A stretch of 64,000 nucleotides of DNA from Vesta saturnalis (GCA_036346205.1 JARFJB010001965.1:3891001-3955000); one strand, 5' to 3'; positions 19,860 to 32,100 are shown, counted from the first letter of the stretch. A program made the numbers and translations. Notes: generated by a model from the sequence alone, not told the origin.

Positions 19860-20895
19860 TTACGATGTTCGAGCCGAGCTACAACAGGCGCTGCTTCCAG
19901 CAGTACCTAGAGGAACGAGCAGCGCGTGGATAGCTGTCACAGACTACGTCCCGCTGCTCGATCTACCGTTCGACAGCGCGAGCAGCGACGCGCCACCTGC
20001 CGCCACCGCACAGAAGAGGAGGCAGCAAAAGAAGACAAGACCACCACGCTGGAAGGCATCACCCAGCTAGCAGAGGATCATCGAATAGAAGATCCCCGAC
20101 GACCGCCGCCGTCGCAACCGACACAATCGAAGAGGAGGCCCTCCCCGGATTCACCAGTCCCGACGACTTCGTATTACAGAAGAAGAAGCCAAAGACCTCG
20201 AACGTTATCCCGCCTACGTCGCCTTGTTCCAGGCCCTTGAAGAGTTTACGGACACCCAGCAGCTATGGAGCAGACAACGGCACGAGAGAACGCCAGGGAG
20301 AAAGCGCTGCCGGTAATCCTTCGTCAGAAGGAGAACTGGGTCGCATTCTCCCGAGAACTTGACCAACAAAGGAACGCCTTCATGACAACCAACGCTTTCA
20401 GCGAGGTAATCGGATCCAACCTGCCTCACTCCAGGACAGACAGGCTGATGAGGTAAATGGATAGGTGTAGTACAGAGTACCACACCTATCAGGTAAAGAG
20501 CGAGCTATTAGCTAAGGTAGTTATACGTGGCGTGCTCGTAGACTATCCGAGTTCCACGTCAGCTCAGAGCTAAAAATACAAACATTAAAGTACTTTCTCT
20601 TTTCAGAATAAAGCAGCAAGAACGGACAATCCGTTAGCTCAGAGCTAAAAATACAAAACGTTAAAGTACTTTGTGTTTTCAGTAAAACAAGGACACCCGA
20701 TCCCCCTCCTGATGGTAGAGCTGCCGACCGAGGAAGACATCAAGAAGATCCGGGCGGCCGCACGCTGTGTAAAGTGCACCGGAGATCCCTACTGCAGGAC
20801 AACAGCGACCGAGCAAGACACCATCGACTGCGACACCTTTTTCAACCCGGACTGGCGCCAGTTACGCCCAAGCGACGGCAGGCAAAGTTGAGAAG
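19860..20895 (+). pseudogene. GC-rich non-LTR retrotransposon ORF1 (gag-like) remnant
   Basis: GC-rich DNA in an AT-rich window, so probably a recent arrival or a fragment of a GC-rich element. One frame near 19915-20030 reads IAVTDYVPLLDLPFDSASSD, then a Pro/Arg/Lys-rich tail. A frame near 20205-20300 reads ALEEFTDTQQLWSRQRHE. Around 20470-20560 a frame reads EYHTYQVKSELLAKVVIRGV followed by LVDYPSS, matching the RRM-like part of Jockey/I-type ORF1 (KVVIRGLP). 20673-20891 reads GHPIPLLMVELP, then ARCVKCTGDPYC, the region leading to the CCHC knuckles (PRCVKCxGDH); an internal deletion joins them. The RRM-to-knuckle order supports ORF1 of a non-LTR element. No RT follows. Confidence 0.6.
20571..20690 (+). 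repeat. 65-bp direct repeat inside ORF1 remnant
   Basis: AGCTCAGAGCTAAAAATACA starts at 20571 and again at 20636. Each copy continues through TTAAAGTACTTT and TTTTCAG. The period is 65 bases, not a multiple of three, so the duplication itself shifts the frame of ORF1. Confidence 0.85.
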
Positions 20896-21682
20896 ACGGA
20901 AGTACCGAGAGCGGGTCTCGCGTTAGCAAGATGTTTATACACTCAAACAGAACTGATCCTAATTTATATAATATAACGGGAAATTTTATACAGATATTAT
21001 AACTGTGTTTATAACAGTGGGCTAAGTCAAGCGGTGATAAGACAAGTCTCAGGATGTTATTATCCTCTGGCTATCTCACGTGAGTGGGTAGGAAATTGGT
21101 TTATTACGTTTAGCGAGATTGAAATGTAATACTCACTGTTACGTACTGGGTTCGTAATTTATGAAACTGGGTGAACGTGACCGAAATATGGTATCATTGC
21201 TGCTTTCCTCCTGTCGGCTTCCTACAGTTCGGTTTTTAATTATTTTCCCTAGTGTAGGCGTGTTTGTGTGAGTCGGTGTGAATACAAGAATCTGGGCAAA
21301 CACCCGTTGTGCTCTTTAATTTATACTTCAGGGATTGGCAGAATTTAGGCGAGAACCTTTCTATGCAATGGCACAATTAAAAGACTTCATCGGGTGTTTT
21401 GCCCGACCTGAAGTCGTTCACTGGTGTAAGTGGATAAGAGCAAGTCGGTTGGGCTCTTGAAAGAGACCCAGCGGAATGAGTCGGGTTGACCCAACGGAAT
21501 GAGAGTGAATAGGAATAGTCCTGAGTCTCTAAAGAGTGGTCAGAACGTCTGTAGCGCGTCTCGTGGTTTTATTAAGAATCCGCGGAGGGCGGACACAGGC
21601 TTCTGCTCAGGCTCCTAATGTCGTGATTGGCGGTGAGGGGGCGTAACAAAACTCTTAACGCTTTGGAAATTCACGTTAAAGG
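20896..21682. other. moderately GC-rich non-coding segment
   Basis: No coding motif in any frame. Composition stays higher in GC than the surroundings until the TA microsatellite at 21683, so it probably belongs to the same insertion as the ORF1 remnant, perhaps UTR. A short duplication (AGCGGAATGAG / AACGGAATGAG) lies near 21470-21510. Confidence 0.35.

Positions 21683-21719
<37 letters not shown>
21683..21719. repeat. (TA)n microsatellite
   Basis: An uninterrupted run of about 18 TA units. Confidence 0.95.
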
Positions 21720-21722
<3 letters not shown>

Positions 21723-23689
21723 TCATTATTTGATGATTTCTGTAAATTTTAATTAAATAGAACTTTTCTTCTTCTCAACATAATATCAAAGGAGCTAATT
21801 TGATTTGGTTTACAAACCAATATCTGGAAAAAACCTGAGAAATATTTAGTTAAAATTTTAAAATACTTATCTTTTAAACGTTTTGATAACAATTACAGTT
21901 ATCGTCCCCAGTAAATAATAATAGAAAAAAAAATTTATTGAAATGTTAAAATAAATTTATGAAGCATGAAAACGCAAACATAAGCTCTACTAACATTAAG
22001 CGGTTAAGGAAATCGTCATTAACTTGTGGTGTTTTTAAATAATCACATTCATATTCTAAAAATGCAGGATCCCAAATTCGTTTAGTCCGATCCACTAGAG
22101 AGCTTTAATTACACTAATCCTTTGACGTAGATAATGGTTTGATCGTTTATGAAGACATTCCTTAGTATATGTGGGTTTTCGGTAAAGTCCAACAGAAAGA
22201 GATGTTACTTGTTTTAGAAAGTAATACATCTAAAAACAGTAAACTTCTAAACCACATTTTCAGGAGTTTTTGGGGTATAACAATTGTGAATCCTGTGGTG
22301 TAGTCAAATTTGAAAAAAAAATGGCTTTTTTGATAAGGAACAAATTCTAGAGTTCCTTGGAAATAAAAATTAAATTATGAAAATTTGTGCCAGAATACGC
22401 TTTTTGACACTTAATATAATAAAAAAAAATTTCGAGTTCGGTGGTGCTTCCAATTGAAATGGGCCACACTGTATAAACTATGAATATTAAAGATTTAATT
22501 CTAAAAGAAAAGTTTCATCAGATAAAACGGAGCCACACATAGCGAACAGGTGACTGTTGTCGCAGCGAAGGGGTTAAGTAATTCTGGATATTAGTTCAAT
22601 AAATTCGAATAGATTATCTAAAAATTGCACTGCAGTCAACTACATTTCTTCAAAATACAGAATTGTGCACATAACCGCATATTCGCAACTGCTTGTTAAA
22701 ATAAATTTTTCAAATTGTTCATGACCATGATGATACTTGTAGCTAGCGCACCGCGAAAATTTTACTATTGTAATAAACGTTTATCAAATCGCCATTGTTA
22801 CCGCGATAGAAAAGATAGTTAGTGGATTTTTAACATCTTGAGAATACGTCGTAATTTGCCAGTGTTTTCAAAATATTTTATTTATATATTTTTATGTAAG
22901 AAATGTGAGAATGTATGTAACTGATATTTGGCTAGGGTTGAAAAACACATGTTGGAGTGGGAGTAGCAGGTATACGCTTAAAACTGACGTAACGAATCAT
23001 TGGAATTTCTTATGCGCCAATCTTTAATGTAAAAATGTCACTAGTTTAATCAATAAGTAATTGTGTCGGTACAGACCGCGAACAAAAGATATGTTTGTTT
23101 GGTACGTTGAAACCCGAGATGTAAATGTGGGAGGAATTAATATGAAACTGTTCCAACGTAAATTAATGTTTCTTGTTTTTTATTACTTTTGAAAAATGGG
23201 GGTTGATTGCGGGAGTAAAGTTAGTTAGGTTTGAAATCGGGGGAAAGTTAGGTATACTTAAGAGTGTCAATCGAGCCGGATCGATTTTGAGTTAATTAAA
23301 TACCTTCATTGTAAACAGTTTGGCTTTAAAATATTTCGTGCGTGTACATTTTCCTTTGAATTAGCCAACACTAAATTGTCTTTTCTTTCGGGGTTAGTTG
23401 TAATGTGTTTTTCAAATCTATAAATAACAGTCACCCTTTTTGAAGTTAAAACACGTATGTTAACGATTTGTATCTGTGATCAATTAAGGGAATATATGCG
23501 CAAGTGTAAGTAGGTAGTTTTTATATAAATTAAGGCTGACTGCAAATGATTCTACAAGCCCATATAACTTATTAAAAATCGAGTATTGCCTTGCAAAGGT
23601 ATTTCATTCGTACGCGGGCTCGTTAAGCTGAAATCTGCTAAAATAAAAAACAGTACAGGGCTCCCTCACTCTGGTATTGGTGTGAATTA
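21720..23689. other. no gene seen; one possible transposon end
   Basis: AT-rich. Near 22445-22475 the text GGGCCACACTGTATAAA looks like the end of a TA-targeting transposon, but I did not find its partner. Nothing coding. Confidence 0.35.
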
Positions 23690-24600
23690 GCATTGTTGTT
23701 TGTTATTTATATTTATATTTGTGTAGAGGTAGGCTGATGAACGGGTACATGATGTCGCTTTGGTTATTAATTGTAAAAGGCAAGTACACACTCCCGAGAT
23801 CAGGTAACCATTAAACACCTCGAATTTTATTATTAATGTTTTCATTGTTGTATAGATGAATGTGTAACCTGAGAAAGGAGCGCTGTATTTTTCTAATGCC
23901 CTTAAATTTAAATATCGGTCACGATGTGGTGATCTATTAATAACTTACTGGTAAGGCTTTGTTTTAATGAGTTTTTTTGTGTCAGTTTTGAAGTAGAATT
24001 ATTTGCCTGCGAACTAATTTCTCTTTATATGTAATTTCTTGTAACTGGACTTGTGTATTTTGTGCTTTAGTGGTCACTAAACAATTGTGTACGTGTAAAT
24101 TCCTTGTCTATTTTCTTTCGTCCTTGCCTTTACCTGTGCAATTTTACTGTTGTATATTATATGTATCGTAATTTGCTTTATTGGTTAATGTGCTTATGTA
24201 CCTAAAGACCGGCATGATTGGTTTTAAAGGGCCACATGTTTGGTATTATGATTTTTATTTTGATTATTTATGACACAATTGTGGGTGTAACTACATGGGT
24301 TCTTTTTTTATTGTATTTCTGTGTAACTAAACTGGTTTTTTTATTCATTTTCTCTTGATGTTACAATTTTGTACGCACTTTAACCTGATTTAATGGTGTT
24401 TTGTTATATATTTAACCCTTTCTTTGTTTTTTTTTGTGTTATTTGATTTATTAATGTCCTTTTACAATCATTTATTTATGAATAAAGTGGGTTTTATTGG
24501 TGGTTCTTTCCCACAATAGTATATTAACGGATTGAACCACCGCTGCGCAAAGCTCGTTGATTTTAATTTGTGTAGTTTCATTTTTTTTACCTGCCCCTCA
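23690..24600. other. T/G-skewed non-coding tract
   Basis: The plus strand is markedly enriched in T and G over A and C (for example 24040-24480). An AATAAA sits near 24480. Such skew is often seen in transcribed UTRs or introns, but no flanking exon is visible. Confidence 0.35.
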
Positions 24601-25800
24601 TGATGCAACACTTACCTCATCCAGCCTATCTAATTCAGATAGCACAACGTACCTACCACTAGACGGCCACTTCGTTTAATCAGACTTTGAGGATGGCGAG
24701 CAATTAAATATCAGACTTGTAAATAAATTCTAATCTTTTAAGTATTGCGAGGAAAGTCAAAGTAAGGCAGGCAATTAATTTGAGTAATAGTAACATTATT
24801 GGAAGTCAAGTCAAGATAAATCACTTAGCGATTGTTTTGTTCTTGAATTTCCATTATTGCAAATAAGTTAAAATTACGCTTTTCGAGATAGGGTACCTGG
24901 GGGACGCTACAAACTTATACATGAAAAATGGTTTTAATGTAAAAGATAAAATGAAAATGTTCAGTTACCCTATTTATCTACGTAAACTAAAATCAAACAA
25001 TTTTAAAGCGTCAGTGTATAATGAAAACCAAAACAAAAAGTGTATTCCAAACTTTACCAATTTAAACTTGACAAGAAGAAAATAACAAAACATTAAAGTG
25101 AACTTTAATAATTAAAACAGCTAAAAAGTAAGTATATATTAGGTATTCAATTTTTCTTATCGACAATTTCTGATAAAATCACAAAATTAAAGTCAGATCC
25201 AAGAATTATTATTTCCATTTGTTTAAAATAGCGTAAGTAAAGTAGAGTAATTACTTCCAAAAGGTAAATTAACTTATTACTCCTAAAGGAGTTTAGAATA
25301 CATAGTAAATTCAAATGGAAAGACTGTTTAGTAAAAAGTAATAGCTAATTAGTAGAACTGATTATTAAACAGGTTATTAATTTTAATATACTGAATGCTC
25401 GAATTTAGGATGATGGTTATTTTAAATTAAACAAAGTCGGATAAAACGTGCTTCTATTACTTGCATTCTCTCAAAACTTTAATTATAACATTAAATATCT
25501 CATATGCATAATGCAGAAAATATGTAAACTTTAAATGTTTAGCAACAGTCATATCAATAAAACAGGCAATGATTAATAGCTTATACAGTTACAACACAAA
25601 ATTATAAAAAAAAGAATGTATGCGTCTCAAACATAAATCGAGGATTAATTAAAAACGCTTATTTTTTTGCGTAAAAATATAAATTATGAGATTTAAGTCG
25701 TGAAAGTTTTCATTTTCATACAAATCCATAATATCTCAAATTGATACAAACACTTTCTATGTTTGTGCGCTTTATGAAAACGTTAAATATATTTGAATTA
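24601..25800. other. no gene seen
   Basis: AT-rich sequence without recognisable coding or repeat structure. Confidence 0.4.
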
Positions 25801-25840
25801 TACTGCAATAAATAATGCTTTTTACGGATTTATTGCAGTA
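25801..25840. repeat. 13-bp perfect inverted repeat
   Basis: TACTGCAATAAAT (25801-25813) and ATTTATTGCAGTA (25828-25840) are exact reverse complements around a 14-base loop. A stem-loop at the DNA or RNA level is possible. Confidence 0.7.
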
Positions 25841-25999
25841 CAAAAAATAACTATTTATGGTATAAGTGAATAAAGTCAAATTTTAGCCACGAAAAAATAG
25901 TTTTTGAGTGGATACAGTTTCTTTATTCACGTGTATCATACAATATTTTTTTCAATTTCGCAGAAATTTATTCCTTAGGTAATGTATTTACGTAAATGT

Positions 26000-27281
26000 T
26001 AATTGTACTATTACCAAGGAGTATAATAAGGAAGAGGCGCAATCCTTCGATTTTAAGCGTAAGCAAGAAAGTTCCCCGGCCGTTAGGATGTTTTCGTCGA
26101 TCCCTCTACACATCAGGGAATCGAACTAACCTTAATATAAATAAAGAACTATTTACAGATAACATCAACGATTTCTTTCAATTGTTAAGCAGCATTGTTG
26201 TCAGCTGTACTTTTATTTTAAATAGTACCTGAATATTATTACCTGCACCACTCCTTACCCGCACATCAAACAAAAGTCGTATTACAACAATAGCTGTAGG
26301 TTTTCTTATTTCCTTAGAATTGAAAATATTCATATTTATTTAAAAAAATACATTTCTTATTGAACGATTTTAATTAATGGCCAGTTATGTGTATGTGTAC
26401 TTATAATGTTATACTTATAATGAAGTTGCAATAAAAGAGAAATTCATTATTTTTATTTTCAATATGTTTAAGAATTAATTCTGGCTGAAAAAAAGTTAAT
26501 TAGAATCTGACAATCCCGCGAATGAACCTGCTCGTACAAACATAACTACATGTTATCAGACGAATTTTCAAGTAGTTAACAATTCTGCATAAACTGGTTT
26601 TTCTATATATGTTGTTCATTTTAAACACTTTCCTTGTGTATGCATTTGTATTTAATTACCTGTTACCCGAACTCTTTTAAATTAAACTGTTACAAAGGTT
26701 ATAATTATATTTCGTATTGTCTTTATATATTTTGCTAATTTCTGGAATTAGTTTCATTTGTTTTAATAAATAGTGCAGCAATTATTTTTTATTTGTTATT
26801 TCTATTTTTCATTAGTGGTGTGCTTGTACAAATTCATTTAGTAATTATAACGTGTAATTCCGTATTCCTGTGGGAAATAAATTATTTTTATTATTATATA
26901 ATCGTAATTTATATAGATAAGTATTTTTATTGATTTTCCAGTAAGCAGGAAAATCACAACTATATTTTTAATACCTGTAATAAAATAAACACGAGCGTGC
27001 TTAAATTGTACAAATACGTCAAAATGTTTGATTAGTTAGCCGACTGAAATAAATCACAAGTATCGCAGAAAGCATATTCGGCAACATAGCAACAATGAAG
27101 CACCCAGCAGGTAAACCAAATCTAGTTTTTCAACTACCTGCTAAAGCAAACTATTTTCCGTAACCACCCGTTTATAATTTATTAGAGAAAATTCGATTAG
27201 GCAACCCAACATACGCCTATTACACAAAATCCTATACCGTTGCGCCTCTTCTCATTATATACTCCTTGCTATTACTAATTA
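26000..27281. mobile_element. 1.28-kb element with ~42-bp imperfect inverted repeats
   Basis: The left end, 26000-26042, reads TAATTGTACTATTACCAAGG then AGTATAATAAGGAAGAGGCG. The right end, 27240-27281, in reverse complement, reads TAATTAGTAATAGCAAGGAG then TATATAATGAGAAGAGGCG. About 34 of 42 positions agree by eye. The interior has no convincing transposase; the open stretch 25996-26232 starts inside the left repeat and is probably meaningless. The superfamily is unknown. The right end lies only 33 bases from the Crypton-type recombinase remnant. Confidence 0.55.
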
Positions 27282-27313
27282 TATGAGCATTCAAAGAGGA
27301 AAAGTGGGGTGCC

Positions 27314-27899
27314 TCAATGGAAGTTAATTTGACTGCTTTCGTGAAGTGCATTGGAAGTTCCAGGTCTTTCGCTTTCATGTGAATTTACATCTGCTAAAAT
27401 TCTTCTTGACAGGGATATTTTTTGAGTAGTTGATCCGTCGATATAGTGTTCTGTCACTGTAGAAGAGTTCCAGCCTTCGCGCCTTTTAAGAGTTAATAAG
27501 TCAGCTCCTGCATTGGCTAGTAAATTTTCGGAAATCCGTCGAAAACAGTGTCCGGTATAAAGATCATAATCTGGCAACTTCAAATATTTCGCTATCATTT
27601 GTGGTATTTTTGCGAAAGTGTTGATACTGTTGGGTTGTACTGTGCACTTTTGATTCCGATAACAATTCAAACAATTTCTGTGTGGTACATTTTGTGGTCG
27701 TAAATTTTTGTACTTCTTGTAAATTTCTATTCAAACAACTTGACAGTCTTCATTGATAATTGTAATGTGAATTTCTTATTGTTTTAGTGTCTGGGAACGA
27801 AATTATTAGAACAGACTCCTTCTCATCAATATCATTAACCAGAATTTTGCGTAGTTCGTCAATTCTACATCCTCCAGCTACACCCATAATTAATACTAC
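27314..27899 (-). pseudogene. Crypton-type tyrosine recombinase, catalytic domain
   Basis: C-terminal catalytic domain of a tyrosine recombinase of the Crypton type, which moves DNA circles by site-specific strand exchange. Reading down from 27899: VVLIMGVAGGCRIDELRKIL with the first catalytic Arg; LIISFPDTKT with the likely catalytic Lys; a frameshift near 27770 and a stop near 27737; IYKKYKNLRPQNVPH; then the open 118-codon stretch to 27314 with LYTGHCFRR (His-x-x-Arg), TLKRREGWNSSTVTEHYID (Trp and nucleophilic Tyr) and a Ser/Glu-rich tail. So R, K, H-x-x-R and Y are all present. Immediately upstream (27900-27917) a pyrimidine-rich run ending in AG looks like a 3' splice site. Only two lesions are visible, so the copy may be young or domesticated with sequence error. 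Confidence 0.8.
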
Positions 27900-28399
27900 C
27901 TATAATAGTAGAATGAGCCCAGATGAGGGACAAAAATGGTGGGGGAAGTCACGCCCACGTGGCCGTGGCCATTTCACGCCCCTATTTTAACGGCTTCTTT
28001 TCGGGGGCGTTTTAAAACCCCTTGGTGGAAATTTTCAACCCTTGATGGTGTTTTTGCCCCTAATTAGTGCCCTTTTCACTGTATTAAGAGCCTTTTTGGC
28101 AGTTCAGTCCCTGGGGCGTGGGTGGAGTCGGCTTGTTTCCAGGCCTTTTTGGCAGTATTAAGAGCCTTTTTGTCAGTCCACCCCAGGGATTAGAGGTGCG
28201 TAATGGGTGTGGGGGTGCTCACGTGACCTTTTTACCATAATTATGCCTCTTTGGCAGTTAAGCTCATGGAAGGTCGGCAAATGCGTACGCATACAGTGTT
28301 CTGATTGGAGGGACTGAGGGTAAGTCACGTCCTTAGCTTCTGATTGGTCCATGGACGGCGTCCCCTGGTTTCTGATTGGTTGCGGGGTATGGCTTGTCG

Positions 28400-28980
28400 G
28401 CCATTTTTGTTTTGGTGGCCATTTTGTTATGGAGGCCATTTTGTCGTCCATGGCGGGAAATTTATAATAGTATTCTAATAAGGGGCTCATAAGACAGGTA
28501 TAAGACGTCGTACGTCCCCTGGTTTCTGATTGGAGGCGATAATTAGGTTGTTTAATTCTAAGACATAAGCAAAGTCCTGCGCCATTTTGTTTTAATTATA
28601 ACGTCATAACCAAAGCCCCCGGTCTTTTGTTTTTGGCGGAAGTAACATAGAAATAAATTCAAGACGTTGATCTGAAATCGTGTTCCATCAAATCACCTCG
28701 CTTATTGCTGGTAATAAAAACGTAAAGGGGTTTTTAATAATTCATTATAATACTATTTTAAGATTACATCTCATGTATCAGAACCATGTCAAACTCAGCA
28801 TCAACAGTAATTATAATACAGCTTCTAATTAAATATTAAATTGGTTGTTTTGCTTGCTTGTAGCATATTTTGAGGGTGCGGATTGACAGCCCTTCTGTTT
28901 TATCGGCAATTTTGATGGCCATCTTGTCGGCTATGGTGGGAAATTTGAAATTGTAGTCTAATAAGCGGGTCTTCATGCTA
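28400..28980. repeat. direct repeat about 483 bp apart in GC island
   Basis: TTGTCGTCCATGGCGGGAAA (28441) and TTGTCGGCTATGGTGGGAAA (28924) start two similar blocks, each followed by TTCTAATAAGGGG- or GTCTAATAAGCGG-type text and preceded by GGCCATTTT- or GGCCATC-type text. They could be ends of a duplicated unit. Confidence 0.6.
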
Positions 28981-28994
28981 TCTCATATGACAGC

Positions 28995-29095
28995 TATAGC
29001 ACTCCGGAGATTGTTCTCAGGCGTTATCCCCCTGTATAGGACTCCGGAACTTGTTCTCGGGTCTTCGCTCCCTTGTCAGCTATAGGTCTCCGGCG
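28995..29095. repeat. short tandem repeat, 40-46 bp period
   Basis: TATAGSACTCCGGA starts at 28995 and 29035, followed by TTGTTCTC each time, and a third partial copy TATAGGTCTCCGG starts at 29081. Confidence 0.7.
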
Positions 29096-29110
29096 GGCCG
29101 CCATTTTATT

Positions 29111-32100
29111 GTCTTTAATTATTCACTCTAATCTCTATACTCCATTCACAATTTTATTTAATAGTAGAACCAATTGTCGAAGAGAAAAACTTTTGCAGGC
29201 GACCATGAAATAAATTTCGATTTTAAAACGAACATCATAATATTCGTTTTATCACGAATTAATTGACAATTACAGAAGACTCACGCTAACTAATTGCGTA
29301 AAATACAAGTACTATGGAATATTTAAAATCATCCGTTTTGTTTACATAATTAACCAACAGTCACCAGAGGACACCCCGGCTCTTCCCTAACTGAAAATTC
29401 GAGAGTTTTCCGTCAGAGCCATCTCTGGAGCATTGTGAAAATTACTTTCGCACAGTTAAAAAAACGTTTCCTGTTTATTAAAGATAATTATACTCCTACA
29501 GCAGTAGGAAGCTTCAGATTATATTTTACATTTTCTTATAAGGCAAATAAGTGCATTGCAATTATTTTAGGTACAGAAACCAGTCCTTGCCTTTTAATTG
29601 TTGTTTTTCAGGCACACGACTCTTGTACAAACCAAAACTCCGCAGTGATAAAAATTAACTTATAAAAATAATATAGAATGTTTTCTTTTGGGGAAACCAT
29701 TATGCAAACTCTTAACTTAATGAGATGAAGTTATAACGTAATAAACAAATCCATTCTGCTTGTCATCTGATTTCAATAACTTCTAATGTACATACGAAGA
29801 CATATTTTACTATTAATACTGCTAATTAAAATAAAAAAGTGCAATGTCAGATTAATATGAGAGTTTGCTAAATTTTTTTGCAACGTAACTGGATGTTAAA
29901 ACTTACAGTAGACAACCTTTAGAAAGCAGTGGTAAGTATAGATATAAATTGCATAGACAGGAATCGCAGGAACGTGAAAAAATCTATAATTAGAATAAAA
30001 TATGTTAACATCAAAATTATTCCAGGCACCGTTTCCTGATGGTATTTTTTATTACGGAACGTGTTTAGAATATGTTCCTTAATGATCTCCTGAACTCTTG
30101 CTAATAGAGTTCTACCCAACAGTACAATATTATATACTCTTTGGTTCTATAAAATGAGCAAGAATAATATAACATCTGAAGCATAAATTCTAGTGAGTAT
30201 AAAATTATACTGTTAAATGCTAAAAGAACACTTGACACTTTACAAGCCATTAGTTTTAAGATCGATTCGGATATCTCTATCACTAAATTTCATGTAATTT
30301 GGAAACCACATTTCTACTGTTCGTTTAGTAATCAGGAAATGGTCCATTAAACTAATTCTCATTTAACTTAAGTGGTTAATCCATAAAAATATCAATTTCT
30401 GTTAAGAAGATTCATATAGACGGATAGTTATTTGAATAGTTAGGTCTTGAGAGAAAATTAATGATAAGTATGTTTTAAATGTGCATGACTACAATAAAGT
30501 AAAAAATATCAATAAAATATTCACATTACTTGGTCTAGACTTTACTGAAAACAATATAGAATTAGCATAAACGTTGTTGGCGTAAATTCAGGTAATTTTC
30601 ACAGATATAACAACGAATGTTGTTTCAAACCTTATTATACTGGTACGTTACAGAATAATAATAAACACATAATATAGTGGAATGGTAACGAATCAAAATT
30701 CCACAAAATAAACAATAAACTCTCTATCGTGTAAGGGAGCCAATTTTGGTGTCTATGGTTCTTTTACAATACCGTAGAACATTTGAGACTGGGAGGTTTT
30801 AACCTAGCACGATCTAGCAAGTATAGCCCAGCAGCTAGCGAAGTAATTAGAGCACTGTGAATGCATGGTCAGAAGATGTATTATTTGCACTGGACTAGTA
30901 TAAATGTTAGTAAGCATAAGCCTTTTTAGTAGTAATTGTAGGCGCCATGAATTTTCTAAAATACTAAATAAAGAGAAGAGAGCTGAAGGAGAAAATTTTA
31001 ATTAGCACGTATACAAAAACACAGATAAATCAAAACAAGTATCCAGTAAATAATAATTCGTTTATTCAGTAAACAAGAAAAAAATAAATCAAATGTTATG
31101 TTAACCAAATTATTACTTTAGTCAATAACAAACAAATTAATATAAACTTTAGATTTCTACCACGAATATTAGTTTAGAAAAGGAGACATCAAAAATAGTC
31201 AGATTACGGAAATTTCAATTCTGCAAAAACACATCAAAGTAAATTGTTATTTGTAAACGTTATTGTTTACTCAAAACAATAATTATAAGTAAAACTAAAA
31301 GAAATGTAGACCGTTGAACTTAATGGTGTTAAGTACTAGATTAGCCAAACAGTTAGTAATTTTACCTCAAACAAACCGATTTTCATATGCAACAGACTAT
31401 TTAAAGTTAATAATAAAGAAAAACAAATGCTCCTGGCACAAAGTCTATCCTAAATGAAAGATAAATACAAATAAAATAGAATTTACACTGAAGTTCTTCA
31501 TACATAATTCTAACTGAAGTTGACACCAAAGACAGTTACAAATTCCGCCGTACAAAAGTCACTGTTATATTTTGTCAATGTAAGCTGACAGTTAAATCAA
31601 ATAAGTAAATAATGGGTAACGGTATTATATATAACTTGCACACATATATTTGTTCATTTAACCAAATTTCAATAGTCTAGCCTACGTACATCTGACACGA
31701 ATAATCAAATCATTTAACTGAATTCATTGCCTCAACAACCAGGTGAAATTGAAGACGAACCTGTTTTGATGTCAAGCAAATGATAGCCAAATGTAATTAA
31801 GAGTTACAGTAAGTAATCGTAAGCGTAGGAGGGAGGTGGGCGTATAATTTCAGTAAGAATCGCAAGTTATTTTTCGAAGTAATCAGACAACAATATAACA
31901 ATAATGTTGATATCATCAGTAATACACAAATGATACAGAAAGGTCCATCAAAAGAAAAGTCCTGAAGCAATTTCAAATATAAAATTGATGTGTAACTAAA
32001 GAAAAGTATTGCACTCACCACATTGCACACATGTCACGTAGAAAATTTATTTCCGAGACAAGCTCGTTGAAAAATGAATATATAGTAGCACTCATTCAAT

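Larger units (their letters stand above)
27905..29110. promoter_or_regulatory. GC-rich island with repeated CCAAT boxes
   Basis: Composition changes abruptly at about 27905. On the minus strand the pentamer CCAAT, mostly as CCAATCAGAA, occurs at least five times (inverted ATTGG near 28298, 28342, 28375, 28527 and others). AAAATGGCC-type blocks recur at 28400-28445, and a CRE-like ACGTCA lies near 28600. GCCTTTTTGGCAG is repeated near 28090, 28150 and, diverged, 28245. This density of promoter-type motifs next to the Crypton recombinase, on its 5' side, suggests a regulatory region, of the element or of foreign DNA. No protein can be read with confidence: the frame at 28173-28490 is just these repeats translated. 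Confidence 0.4.

Noticed and set aside
28173..28490. 105-codon minus-strand frame with KMASITKWPPKQKWP
   Set aside because: It results from the AAAATGGCC and CCAATCAGAA nucleotide repeats; no family resemblance.
27905..29110. Integrated circular-virus or other viral control region
   Set aside because: The GC-rich CCAAT/ATGGCC text is reminiscent of some viral untranslated regions, but no viral protein can be read, so I kept only a regulatory-island description.
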